Of a stretch of DNA of 58,362 bases, positions 42,995 to 51,760 are shown in pieces. Below the pieces are notes generated by a model. That model was not told the DNA's origin, did not search any database, and saw only the letters and a list, made by a program, of their open reading frames with translations. The translations under genes and the position numbers were made by a program. The stretch is from CAZWKX01 sp964614095 (GTDB lineage Bacteria; Actinomycetota; Acidimicrobiia; Spongiisociales; UBA11373). Where the stretch lies: contig CAZTJO010000009.1 of assembly GCA_964614095.1 (NCBI GenBank), positions 1 through 58,362 on the forward strand, in the 5' to 3' direction. Each line of letters begins with the position of its first letter. The stretch's first letter is position 1.

Positions 42995-43915
42995 ATGCAG
43001 CACCTCATCAATGTGGTCCGTGGGTTCCTTATGGGCTCGGCCGACATCGTTCCCGGAGTATCCGGGGGTACGGTGGCCCTGGTGCTCGGCATCTACGAGC
43101 GCCTCGTGCACAACATCCGCACCGCGGCCGGCGGCCTGGCCTTGCTGCTACGCGGGCGCCTCGGCGAGGCGCGCCGACGCTTCGGCAAGGTTGAGTGGCC
43201 GTTCTTGGTGCTTCTCGTCATCGGCATCGGCATTGCCCTGCTCAGCCTGGCCGCTCTGATCGAGAATCTCCTGGAGAAAGAGCCCCAAGCCACCGCGGCA
43301 GCCTTTTTTGGCCTCGTTGCCGGATCCATCACCATCGCCTGGCGCCTGGTGCACCGCTGGGACCCGGGACGATTGGCCGTGCTGGCGGCGATGGCGGCGG
43401 CTGCCTTTGTCCTCCTGGGTCTGCGTTCCGATAAGATCGCCGAACCCGTGCTGTGGATGTTTTTTGGCGCCGGCGTGGTGGCCATCGTGGCCATGATCCT
43501 GCCCGGGATCTCCGGTTCGTTCATCCTGCTCATGATCGGGATGTACGAGGCGGTGCTCGCCGCGGTCAACAACAGAGATCTGGCCATTCTGGCGGTGTTC
43601 ATCGCCGGCGCCGTCATCGGCCTGGCCGCCTTCTCCACCCTGCTAGATCGCCTACTGCGTAATCATCACGACACCATGATGGCGGCGCTCATCGGGCTCA
43701 TGACCGGCTCACTGCGGGTGCTATGGCCCTGGCCCGACGGCACCGACACCGCCCGTTTGGCTCGCCCCGAAGACTGGGTAGTGCCGCTGCTCACGGCGAT
43801 CGTGGGGCTGCTGGTCGTTCTCCTCATCGGGTGGGCGGGAAAGAGAGTCCAGAACTCAGAATCCAGAATTCGGAATCCAGATCGTGCGGAGGCGACTCGA
43901 GACTCCGACATTTGA
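42995..43915 (+). CDS. Polyprenyl-phosphate transporter PopT (DUF368)
   Basis: A 306-residue DUF368 membrane protein with about eight helices. The family motif FLMGSADIVPGVSGGTVALV is near residue 12 and the second half-repeat AMILPGISGSFILLMIGMY lies about 160 residues later, showing the internal duplication. DUF368 proteins recycle undecaprenyl phosphate across the membrane for wall synthesis. The last 22 residues (from VQNSESRIRNPD) are encoded by heptad-repeat island 4, including the stop, so the tail is an acquired, non-family sequence. Confidence 0.92.
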   Translation: MQHLINVVRGFLMGSADIVPGVSGGTVALVLGIYERLVHNIRTAAGGLALLLRGRLGEARRRFGKVEWPFLVLLVIGIGIALLSLAALIENLLEKEPQATAAAFFGLVAGSITIAWRLVHRWDPGRLAVLAAMAAAAFVLLGLRSDKIAEPVLWMFFGAGVVAIVAMILPGISGSFILLMIGMYEAVLAAVNNRDLAILAVFIAGAVIGLAAFSTLLDRLLRNHHDTMMAALIGLMTGSLRVLWPWPDGTDTARLARPEDWVVPLLTAIVGLLVVLLIGWAGKRVQNSESRIRNPDRAEATRDSDI

Positions 43916-43941
43916 ACTCTGCATTCTGCATTCTCTCTCAC
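43844..43941. repeat. Heptad-repeat island 4
   Basis: The left arm is AGAGTCC, AGAACTC, AGAATCC, AGAATTC, GGAATCC; the centre is about 35 nt; the right arm is GAACTCT, GCATTCT, GCATTCT, CTCTCAC. The first right-arm unit is exactly 70 nt from the first left-arm unit, so the register is kept. It lies between the convergent popT and acpS genes and contains both stop codons. Confidence 0.88.
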
Positions 43942-44309
43942 TCGCCGACTGCCACCGCCATCACCAGTGCCGCCTCATCCGTGTGTGTCACCGTCACCAG
44001 CACTTCGGTGACACCGAGCTCCTCGGCCCGATGTTTCGCGGTGCCCCGCAGCACCACCCGAGGCTGCCCGCCGCCGGTTATCTCGACATCCTTCCACCTG
44101 ATGCTTCGCCACCCGCGGCCCAAACTCTTCATCACCGCTTCCTTCCCGGCAAAACGGGCGGCAAGCCGACGTTCCGGCCGTGGAAAACCAAAGGCGTACT
44201 CCCGCTCGTGCTCGGTGAAGCAGCGCTCCGGGAACTGCTCGTAGCAGGAGAGCAGCTTCTGCACCCGGCCGATCTCGGCGAGGTCGACGCCCAACCCGAG
44301 AATCCGCAT
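43938..44309 (-). CDS. acpS: Holo-[acyl-carrier-protein] synthase
   Basis: Transfers 4'-phosphopantetheine from CoA to ACP, 123 residues. It begins LGLGVDLAEIGRVQKLL with the Mg-binding Asp, then RLAARFAGKEAVMKSLG with the second metal Glu, and ends with VTVTHTDEAALVMAVA. AGGAGAGCG precedes the ATG, 8 nt behind the glmS stop. Its TGA stop falls in the GAGAGA edge of repeat island 4. Confidence 0.96.
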   Translation of the reverse strand: MRILGLGVDLAEIGRVQKLLSCYEQFPERCFTEHEREYAFGFPRPERRLAARFAGKEAVMKSLGRGWRSIRWKDVEITGGGQPRVVLRGTAKHRAEELGVTEVLVTVTHTDEAALVMAVAVGE

Positions 44310-44317
44310 ACGCTCTC

Positions 44318-46141
<1,824 letters not shown>

Positions 46142-46403
46142 GAGCGCGTCTCCCTTCGCTGGGGAGACCGGGAACCGCGAGCAGGATCACTGGGGACCCC
46201 GCCTCACATCAGTTCGGGCTCTACCTCCGAGGTCGCCCTCGGGCTCTGACCCGAACCGTCACGACCGTGAGCGGCCGAGAGGGCATCCGCCGACTGCTCG
46301 ATACTCCCTCTTCCTCGTCACCTCAGTGAGGACAGGCGCTTCGACGTCGGTCTCCGGTCTCGTCCTTAGTTGTATCGGCGGCCTGCGGCCGGCTGGCGAC
46401 ACA

Positions 46404-47741
46404 TTAGCCCGGTTCGGACATATCGCTGCCGAGCTCTCGCCGCACCACAAGGACAAGTTCGTCTGCGATGGCGGCGGCTTGGGGCGCCGTCGACGCTTCG
46501 ACCATCACTCGCACCAACGGCTCCGTGCCCGATGGGCGCACGAGCACCCGGCCGTTGCCGCCGAGGCGCTTCTCTACCATCTCCACCGCCTTCCACACGG
46601 CTTCGGCATCGGGCAGCCGCTCCTTGACGCGCACCTGCACGTTGCGCAACACCTGTGGGTACTCGGTCATGACTCGGCGCAGCTCGCGCAGCGGGCTACC
46701 TTCGACGGCCACAACCTCGAGAAGCCGCATGGCCGTGAGCAAGCCGTCACCGGTTGGCTCACCCGCAAAAATGACGTGGCCGCTCTGCTCGCCACCAAGC
46801 ACCGCCCCGGTACGCTGCATCATCTTGAGCACATGCCGGTCACCCACCGGCGTTTCCTCCACCTTGACGCCCATTCCCTTCATGGCCAGCCGGAAGCCGT
46901 GGTTCGACATCACAGTCGCCACGACAACGTTGCCGGGGAGAGCATCCTGCTGCCGCAGCCGCTTGGCCAGGATCGCCATGATGACGTCACCGTTGGCCGG
47001 CACGCCTTCCTCGTCGATCGCAACGACCCGGTCGGCATCGCCATCGAAGGCGAGCCCGATGCGTCCCCTGACCTTTTTGCCCAGGAATGATGGATTGGTG
47101 GCTCCACAGCCCTCATTGATGTTCATACCGCTCGGCTCGGTGGCAAAGGTGGTGACATCGGCGCCGATACGCTCGAAGAGTCGCGGAGCAGCCACAAACG
47201 AGGCACCATTGGCACAATCGAGCACCACCGAAATGCCGTTCAAGGACAGCCGCGCCGTCTTGGCCAGGTGCTCGACGTATTTGTCCAGCGCATCGGGCAT
47301 GCCGAGGTTCATGCCGACCCGCTCGCCTTCGACCGGCACTGAAGGCGGGCCATGCCGATAACGAGCCTCGATGGCCGCCTCACGCTCCAAATCCAGCTTG
47401 CTGCCATCCTCGGCAAAAAACTTGATGCCGTTGTCGGATGCCGGATTGTGGCTTGCGCTCACCATGACGCCGTAGCGCGCCTTTGTCGCCCGCGTGAGAT
47501 ACGAGACGGCACCGACGGGCACAATGCCGAGGTCGACGGTGTCCAGGCCGGCGGCGTGGAAACCCGCCTGCACCGCCGCCGAGAGCATCTGGCCGGAGCG
47601 TCGGGTGTCACGCCCCACCAGCACCGTGCCGGTGCGTCCGTCACCGGCGGCGCGAGCCAGGCCCATGACAAGCTCCGGGGTGAGTTCGACGTTGGCGCGG
47701 CCCCGCACGCCGTCGGTGCCGAACAGGGAGCTGTCGTTCAT
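46404..47741 (-). CDS. glmM: Phosphoglucosamine mutase
   Basis: Converts glucosamine-6-phosphate to the 1-phosphate, the step after GlmS in UDP-GlcNAc synthesis. The 445 residues begin SLFGTDGVRGRAN. The phospho-Ser loop is VSASHNPASDNG (near residue 99), the metal loop AFDGDADRVVAID, and the sugar-binding C-terminal RPSGTEPLVRVM. AAGGGGCGAC precedes the ATG. It lies directly behind rpsI. Confidence 0.97.
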   Translation of the reverse strand: MNDSSLFGTDGVRGRANVELTPELVMGLARAAGDGRTGTVLVGRDTRRSGQMLSAAVQAGFHAAGLDTVDLGIVPVGAVSYLTRATKARYGVMVSASHNPASDNGIKFFAEDGSKLDLEREAAIEARYRHGPPSVPVEGERVGMNLGMPDALDKYVEHLAKTARLSLNGISVVLDCANGASFVAAPRLFERIGADVTTFATEPSGMNINEGCGATNPSFLGKKVRGRIGLAFDGDADRVVAIDEEGVPANGDVIMAILAKRLRQQDALPGNVVVATVMSNHGFRLAMKGMGVKVEETPVGDRHVLKMMQRTGAVLGGEQSGHVIFAGEPTGDGLLTAMRLLEVVAVEGSPLRELRRVMTEYPQVLRNVQVRVKERLPDAEAVWKAVEMVEKRLGGNGRVLVRPSGTEPLVRVMVEASTAPQAAAIADELVLVVRRELGSDMSEPG

Positions 47742-47773
47742 GTCGCCCCTTCGACCGGAACCACCCCGGGCAT

Positions 47774-48166
47774 CTAGCGCTTGGTGTACTGGGGAGCCCG
47801 GCGTGCCTTGCGCAGACCGTACTTCTTGCGTTCGACCACCCGTGCGTCACGGCTGAGCATGCCCGCCTTCTTCAAAGACTGCCGCAGTTCCGGGTTCACC
47901 GCGACGAGGGCACGGGCGATGCCGAGACGAAGAGCATCGGTCTGGCCGGTGAGACCCCCACCCTCGAGCGTGGCCTTGATGTCGAACCGGTCTTCCATGC
48001 CGACCGACCTGATCGGCTCGAGCACCCGTAGCCGCTGCGCCATGCTGGGGAAATAGACCTCCAGCGAGCGGCCGTTCAACGACATCTCACCGCTGCCGTC
48101 GTACATGCGCACCCGCGCCACGGAGGACTTGCGGCGGCCGACTGTCTGAACGAGGGGCTTCGGCAT
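47774..48166 (-). CDS. rpsI: 30S ribosomal protein S9
   Basis: A 130-residue ribosomal protein. VGRRKSSVARVRMYDG is at the N-terminus, TGQTDALRLGIARALV in the middle, and the basic tail ends RKARRAPQYTKR as in all S9. The ATG at 48166 overlaps the rplM stop by one base (TGATG). Confidence 0.98.
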   Translation of the reverse strand: MPKPLVQTVGRRKSSVARVRMYDGSGEMSLNGRSLEVYFPSMAQRLRVLEPIRSVGMEDRFDIKATLEGGGLTGQTDALRLGIARALVAVNPELRQSLKKAGMLSRDARVVERKKYGLRKARRAPQYTKR

Positions 48167-48621
48167 CAAGTGACCTTTCGTATGTCGATTTCCAAGGGCC
48201 GGGGCGCCTGGGCAGAATGGGGATGAACGGGTCCGGCGTAGACCTTCAGCTTCCTGAGCATGCGGCGACCCAGGCGGTTCTTGGGCAACATGCCCCGTAC
48301 AGCCTGCTCCAAGATGCGCTCCGGATGCCTCGCCAGCACTTCGGCAAACGTCTTGGTGATGAGGCCACCCGGATGGCCGGAGTGACGGAAGTAGCGCTTG
48401 TCCTCCGCCTTGTTGCCCGTCACCGCCACCTTCTCGGCGTTGACGATGACGACGTAGTCGCCGGTATCCATATGGGGAGCAAAGATGGGTTTGTGCTTGC
48501 CGCGCAGCACCCTGGCCACCTCACTGGCCAGCCGTCCCAACGGCAGATCGGTGGCATCCGCCACCCACCACGAACGCTCGATGTCGGCGGGCCGAGGCGT
48601 GAACGTCTTCTGAGATCTCAT
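48166..48621 (-). CDS. rplM: 50S ribosomal protein L13
   Basis: A 151-residue ribosomal protein. WWVADATDLPLGRLASEVA, HMDTGDYVVIVNAEKVAVTG and GMLPKNRLGRRMLRKLKVY are the L13 signatures. The ATG at 48621 follows AGAGGAATCG; a longer reading has no family support. First gene of the rplM-rpsI pair. Confidence 0.98.
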   Translation of the reverse strand: MRSQKTFTPRPADIERSWWVADATDLPLGRLASEVARVLRGKHKPIFAPHMDTGDYVVIVNAEKVAVTGNKAEDKRYFRHSGHPGGLITKTFAEVLARHPERILEQAVRGMLPKNRLGRRMLRKLKVYAGPVHPHSAQAPRPLEIDIRKVT

Positions 48622-48779
48622 CGATTCCTCTGCAAAGTGGACCGTGATGGGCACGGGAAAGCGCCCCGCAGCGGGGGCGACGGGGCATGGTATCCGACCC
48701 CCGGCGCCATCGCAATTCCCTCCCCACAACATGTAGCGTCCACCGATAGGCAAAGAACCGCCATGGTGGAGATGAAATC

Positions 48780-49526
48780 ATGAGACTTGCCTGGGCTCGC
48801 TACCTCGACGAGATACGTATTCACGGTGACGGGCTGCTCGCGGCCGCCGGCGACATGGGAGCGCCGGTTCCATCATGCCCGGGATGGCAGGTGCGTAATG
48901 TGGTAGCCCACACCGCAGTGGTCCACCGCCACAAGGAACGCATCGTCCGTGAACGGCTCCAAATGCAGCCGGAGAAGGCAACGGCTCCGGACGACGATGA
49001 TGCCGTGGTCGGCTGGTACGCGGAAGGGCTCGAAATGCTCATCAACACCCTCGCCGCTACCGACCCTTCAATCCGGGTCTACAGCTGGTACCCCCCCGAC
49101 CAGAGCACCGGATTCTGGTACCGGCGGATGGCGCATGAGACTGCGGTGCACCGCACCGACGTCGAGCTGGCCCACGGTGCGCCTTCCCCGCTGCCACCCG
49201 ATCTGGCCGCCGACGGAATCGACGAGGTACTGGGCCCGATTTTCTGCGGCCAGGAGCCCGCCGGCTTCCGAGAGGACGGCCGCACCGTCCGGCTCATCAT
49301 GCCCGACGCCGGGGCAGAACTACACCTGCTTCTCGGCACGGGTGAACGGGAACCCGGATGGGTCCTGGCCGACGGCGCTGCCGACGAGCCCGTCGCCAGC
49401 ATCAGCGCGCCCGCGTCGGACCTTGATCTCTGGGCGTGGGGCCGGCAACCTGCGGATGTGCTGAAGATCGAAGGGGATATGTCGGTGGTGCAATGGATCC
49501 GTGAGGTGGTGAAACAGGGGACGTAG
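48780..49526 (+). CDS. Maleylpyruvate isomerase-family (mycothiol-dependent type) protein
   Basis: A 248-residue DinB-fold protein. The family start VPSCPGWQVRNVVAHTAVVH carries the first metal His, RRMAHETAVHRTDVELA gives the two other histidines of the triad, and a C-terminal MDMPI-type domain contains LDLWAWGRQPADVL. Such proteins use mycothiol as cofactor in actinobacteria. The reaction is unknown here. GGTGGAG precedes the ATG. Confidence 0.9.
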   Translation: MRLAWARYLDEIRIHGDGLLAAAGDMGAPVPSCPGWQVRNVVAHTAVVHRHKERIVRERLQMQPEKATAPDDDDAVVGWYAEGLEMLINTLAATDPSIRVYSWYPPDQSTGFWYRRMAHETAVHRTDVELAHGAPSPLPPDLAADGIDEVLGPIFCGQEPAGFREDGRTVRLIMPDAGAELHLLLGTGEREPGWVLADGAADEPVASISAPASDLDLWAWGRQPADVLKIEGDMSVVQWIREVVKQGT

Positions 49527-49533
49527 AAAAGGG

Positions 49534-49582
49534 AGAGTCCAGAGCTCAGACCGCGCCATACCGACTCTGAACTCTCTCAATA
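49534..49582. repeat. Heptad-repeat island 5
   Basis: AGAGTCC, AGAGCTC and AGACCGC, then a short centre, then CGACTCT and GAACTCT, all in one register. It lies between the convergent maleylpyruvate isomerase-like and truA genes, and its right edge contains the truA stop codon in the same CTCTCTCA context as the acpS stop in island 4. This is the shortest complete island. Confidence 0.85.
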
Positions 49583-50308
49583 CTCAACGCTCCACAGCGC
49601 TAGCCCGCTTGGCGGCGCCGCGCCGCGGGCGGCATTCCTGTCCCGAGCGTCGATGATCGCCGGCACCTCCTCCGCTCCCAGCCGGCCCCGTCCTACCTCA
49701 ACACACAACGCAACCAGGGACCGCACCATCTGGTGGCAGAAGGCGGCGGCATTCACCTCGAAGACCACGGCGCCGTTTTCTCTCCACCATGCTGCAGTGT
49801 TGACCATCCGAATGGTCGTCTTGCCCTCGGCCGCCCGGCACAGTGAGGCGAAATCGTGCTCACCGATGAAGTGGGCCGCGGCCTGGTTCATGGCGTCCAC
49901 ATCCAGGGGCCCGGGAACGTGCCATGCCCTCCAGCGCCGGGCCGGATCGGGCACCCCGGCGTCGTCCACAAAATATCGGTAGGTTCGCGATCGGGCCGCA
50001 AAGCGAGCGCTGAAGTCGTCAGCAGCTTCCGTAGCCGCGGTCACCACCACCTCGGGCGCCAGCCGCTTGTTGACCGCACGCTGCACTCGGGCCGGGTCGA
50101 TGGCAACCTCCACGGAGAACGACACCACTTGGCCCCGAGCGTGCACCCCGGCATCGGTGCGCCCGGCAACCACCGTGGAAACCTCCTGCTGCAAAACTGC
50201 GGCAAGCACCTCCTCCAGCTCCCCCTGCACGGTTCTCACCCCCGGGTTGGCCGCGTAGCCGCGGAAGGCGGAACCGTCGTAGGCGAGATCGATGCGGTAG
50301 GTAGGCAT
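49577..50308 (-). CDS. truA: tRNA pseudouridine(38-40) synthase
   Basis: A 243-residue pseudouridine synthase. The catalytic Asp is in AGRTDAGVHARGQVVSF, FIGEHDFASLC and FCHQMVRSLVALCVEVGRGR are family motifs. The ATG at 50308 overlaps the stop of the upstream membrane-protein gene by one base (TGATG). The usual place of truA beside rplM-rplQ is approximated here; it lies between both ribosomal blocks. Confidence 0.97.
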   Translation of the reverse strand: MPTYRIDLAYDGSAFRGYAANPGVRTVQGELEEVLAAVLQQEVSTVVAGRTDAGVHARGQVVSFSVEVAIDPARVQRAVNKRLAPEVVVTAATEAADDFSARFAARSRTYRYFVDDAGVPDPARRWRAWHVPGPLDVDAMNQAAAHFIGEHDFASLCRAAEGKTTIRMVNTAAWWRENGAVVFEVNAAAFCHQMVRSLVALCVEVGRGRLGAEEVPAIIDARDRNAARGAAPPSGLALWSVEY

Positions 50309-50796
50309 CAGAGATGAAACAGGTACATGACCACCAGCCAGGCCGCCCAGCCGCCGGCCGCGGCGACGATCGCCTTCTTCGGTTCCAGCTCGAGGGCGAC
50401 CCGGGCGACCATCCACAGACAGGCCACCAGCCACGCCGACAGGATGAGATTGGCCGTGGATGGGGAGAACACGAAGCTGAGCGGAATGGCCAGCAGCAGC
50501 GGGGGAAAGCCGAGGCTGGCAGCACCCACAACGCCGGGGAAAGAGCCGAAGCCGTGGAGAAGGTGGCGGCCGATCACGTAGACGAGCCCGGAGAGGACGA
50601 TCCACCCGAACACGCCGCCGAGAGTGAAAAGCAGTGCCGGGATGATGTCGGTCCTGCGAAAGACGGCGACCAGAGCCTGCAAGAGGTACACGCCGACCAC
50701 AATCATGAACCCGTCGGCGGGGCCGTCCGGCATCAGCACCATACGCACGTAGGCGTCGCGCCGCAGCAGGGCGCCGCGCAGGATGGCCCGCATCAT
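50308..50796 (-). CDS. Small YIP1-like membrane protein
   Basis: A 162-residue protein with about five hydrophobic segments and a charged N-terminus (LRGALLRRDAYVRMV). Gly and Pro positions, such as ASLGFPPLLLAIPL, resemble bacterial YIP1-domain proteins, for which no clear function is known. It is translationally coupled to truA. Confidence 0.65.
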   Translation of the reverse strand: MMRAILRGALLRRDAYVRMVLMPDGPADGFMIVVGVYLLQALVAVFRRTDIIPALLFTLGGVFGWIVLSGLVYVIGRHLLHGFGSFPGVVGAASLGFPPLLLAIPLSFVFSPSTANLILSAWLVACLWMVARVALELEPKKAIVAAAGGWAAWLVVMYLFHL

Positions 50797-50847
50797 GTCG
50801 TCACCATGGCCGGGCCAGCATAGGTCGGGACCACATAACGCCCGCCA

Positions 50848-51648
50848 TCAAGGATGGCGGCGGGTCCGGTTCTTCTCGTCTCTCCAGTCGATCCATTCCG
50901 CCAGCTCCGAAATGCCGAACCGGGGCCCCTGAACGGGCAGGGTGAGCTGCTCGGCACCGGCGGCAAAAAGAGCGTCGCCGAAAGCGATGTCCCGGTTCTG
51001 CTCTCGCGGCACCCCGACTGCACGTTCGATCTCCGCCGGGTCACGGCCTACCTTCACACACCAGTCGTCGAGTACCCGATTCAGGCGGCGGAATTCATCG
51101 GGGCTCCCAAAGCCGTGCCAGATGTCGGCGTGTTCGGCGGTGATGCGAAGCGTCACCTTCTCCCCGCTGCCGCCGATCAGGATGGGCATCTCACGCAGCG
51201 GGGGCGGATTCAGCCGATGCAGACGATCTTTGATCCGGGGAAGGGCCGCATCCAGGTCCCGCAGCCGGCTGCCTGCACTCCCGAAGTCATATCCATATTC
51301 GTCGTAGTCACGCCGAAACCAACCCGATCCGATGCCGAGAATCACCCGTCCCCCGGAAATGTGATCGACGGAGCGGGCCATGTCGGCCAGCAGGTTGGGA
51401 TTGCGGTACGAGTTGCAGGTCACCAGCGGGCCGAGCTCCACCCTCGTGGTCACCTCGGCAAAGGAGGCCAGCATCGTCCAGCATTCGAAGTGTTTGCCGT
51501 CACGCTCACCGAACAAGGGGAAAAAGTGATCCCAGTTGTAGACAATGTCGAAACCGATCTCCTCGGCCTCCATCGCTGCTTCACGGATGACTCCGTATTC
51601 GCAGTGCTCCGGATGTATCTGCACGCCAATCCGGATGGGGCGGGGCAT
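50848..51648 (-). CDS. LLM-class F420-dependent oxidoreductase
   Basis: A 266-residue TIM-barrel enzyme of the luciferase-like group. IRIGVQIHPEH at the N-terminus, NWDHFFPLFGE, GPLVTCNSYRNPNLLADMA and GRVILGIGSGWFRRDYDEYG are typical of the F420-dependent TIGR03560-like actinobacterial branch. Substrate unknown. GAGGAG precedes the ATG. Confidence 0.9.
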   Translation of the reverse strand: MPRPIRIGVQIHPEHCEYGVIREAAMEAEEIGFDIVYNWDHFFPLFGERDGKHFECWTMLASFAEVTTRVELGPLVTCNSYRNPNLLADMARSVDHISGGRVILGIGSGWFRRDYDEYGYDFGSAGSRLRDLDAALPRIKDRLHRLNPPPLREMPILIGGSGEKVTLRITAEHADIWHGFGSPDEFRRLNRVLDDWCVKVGRDPAEIERAVGVPREQNRDIAFGDALFAAGAEQLTLPVQGPRFGISELAEWIDWRDEKNRTRRHP

Positions 51649-51683
51649 GGGCTCCTCGGTGAAGTCGCTGGGGAAGGGTAGAT

Positions 51684-51746
51684 GAGTTCAGAGTTCAGAA
51701 TTCAGAGTCGGCATAACGCGGTCTGAATTCTGAATTCCGAACTCTC
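51684..51746. repeat. Heptad-repeat island 6
   Basis: AGAGTTC, AGAATTC and AGAGTCG on the left; GAATTCT, GAATTCC and GAACTCT on the right, starting exactly 35 nt after the first left unit. The arms pair over about 23 nt with two mismatches around a 15-nt loop, the best hairpin of the family. It lies 15 nt behind the CLC-gene stop. Confidence 0.88.
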
Positions 51747-51760
51747 GGCCCTCCCTGCTT

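Noticed and set aside
46142..46403. glmS ribozyme or riboswitch upstream of glmS
   Set aside because: I looked for a ribozyme-like core in the 262-nt leader and found none; only an ordinary GC-rich hairpin (GGCCGCAGGCC) is visible.
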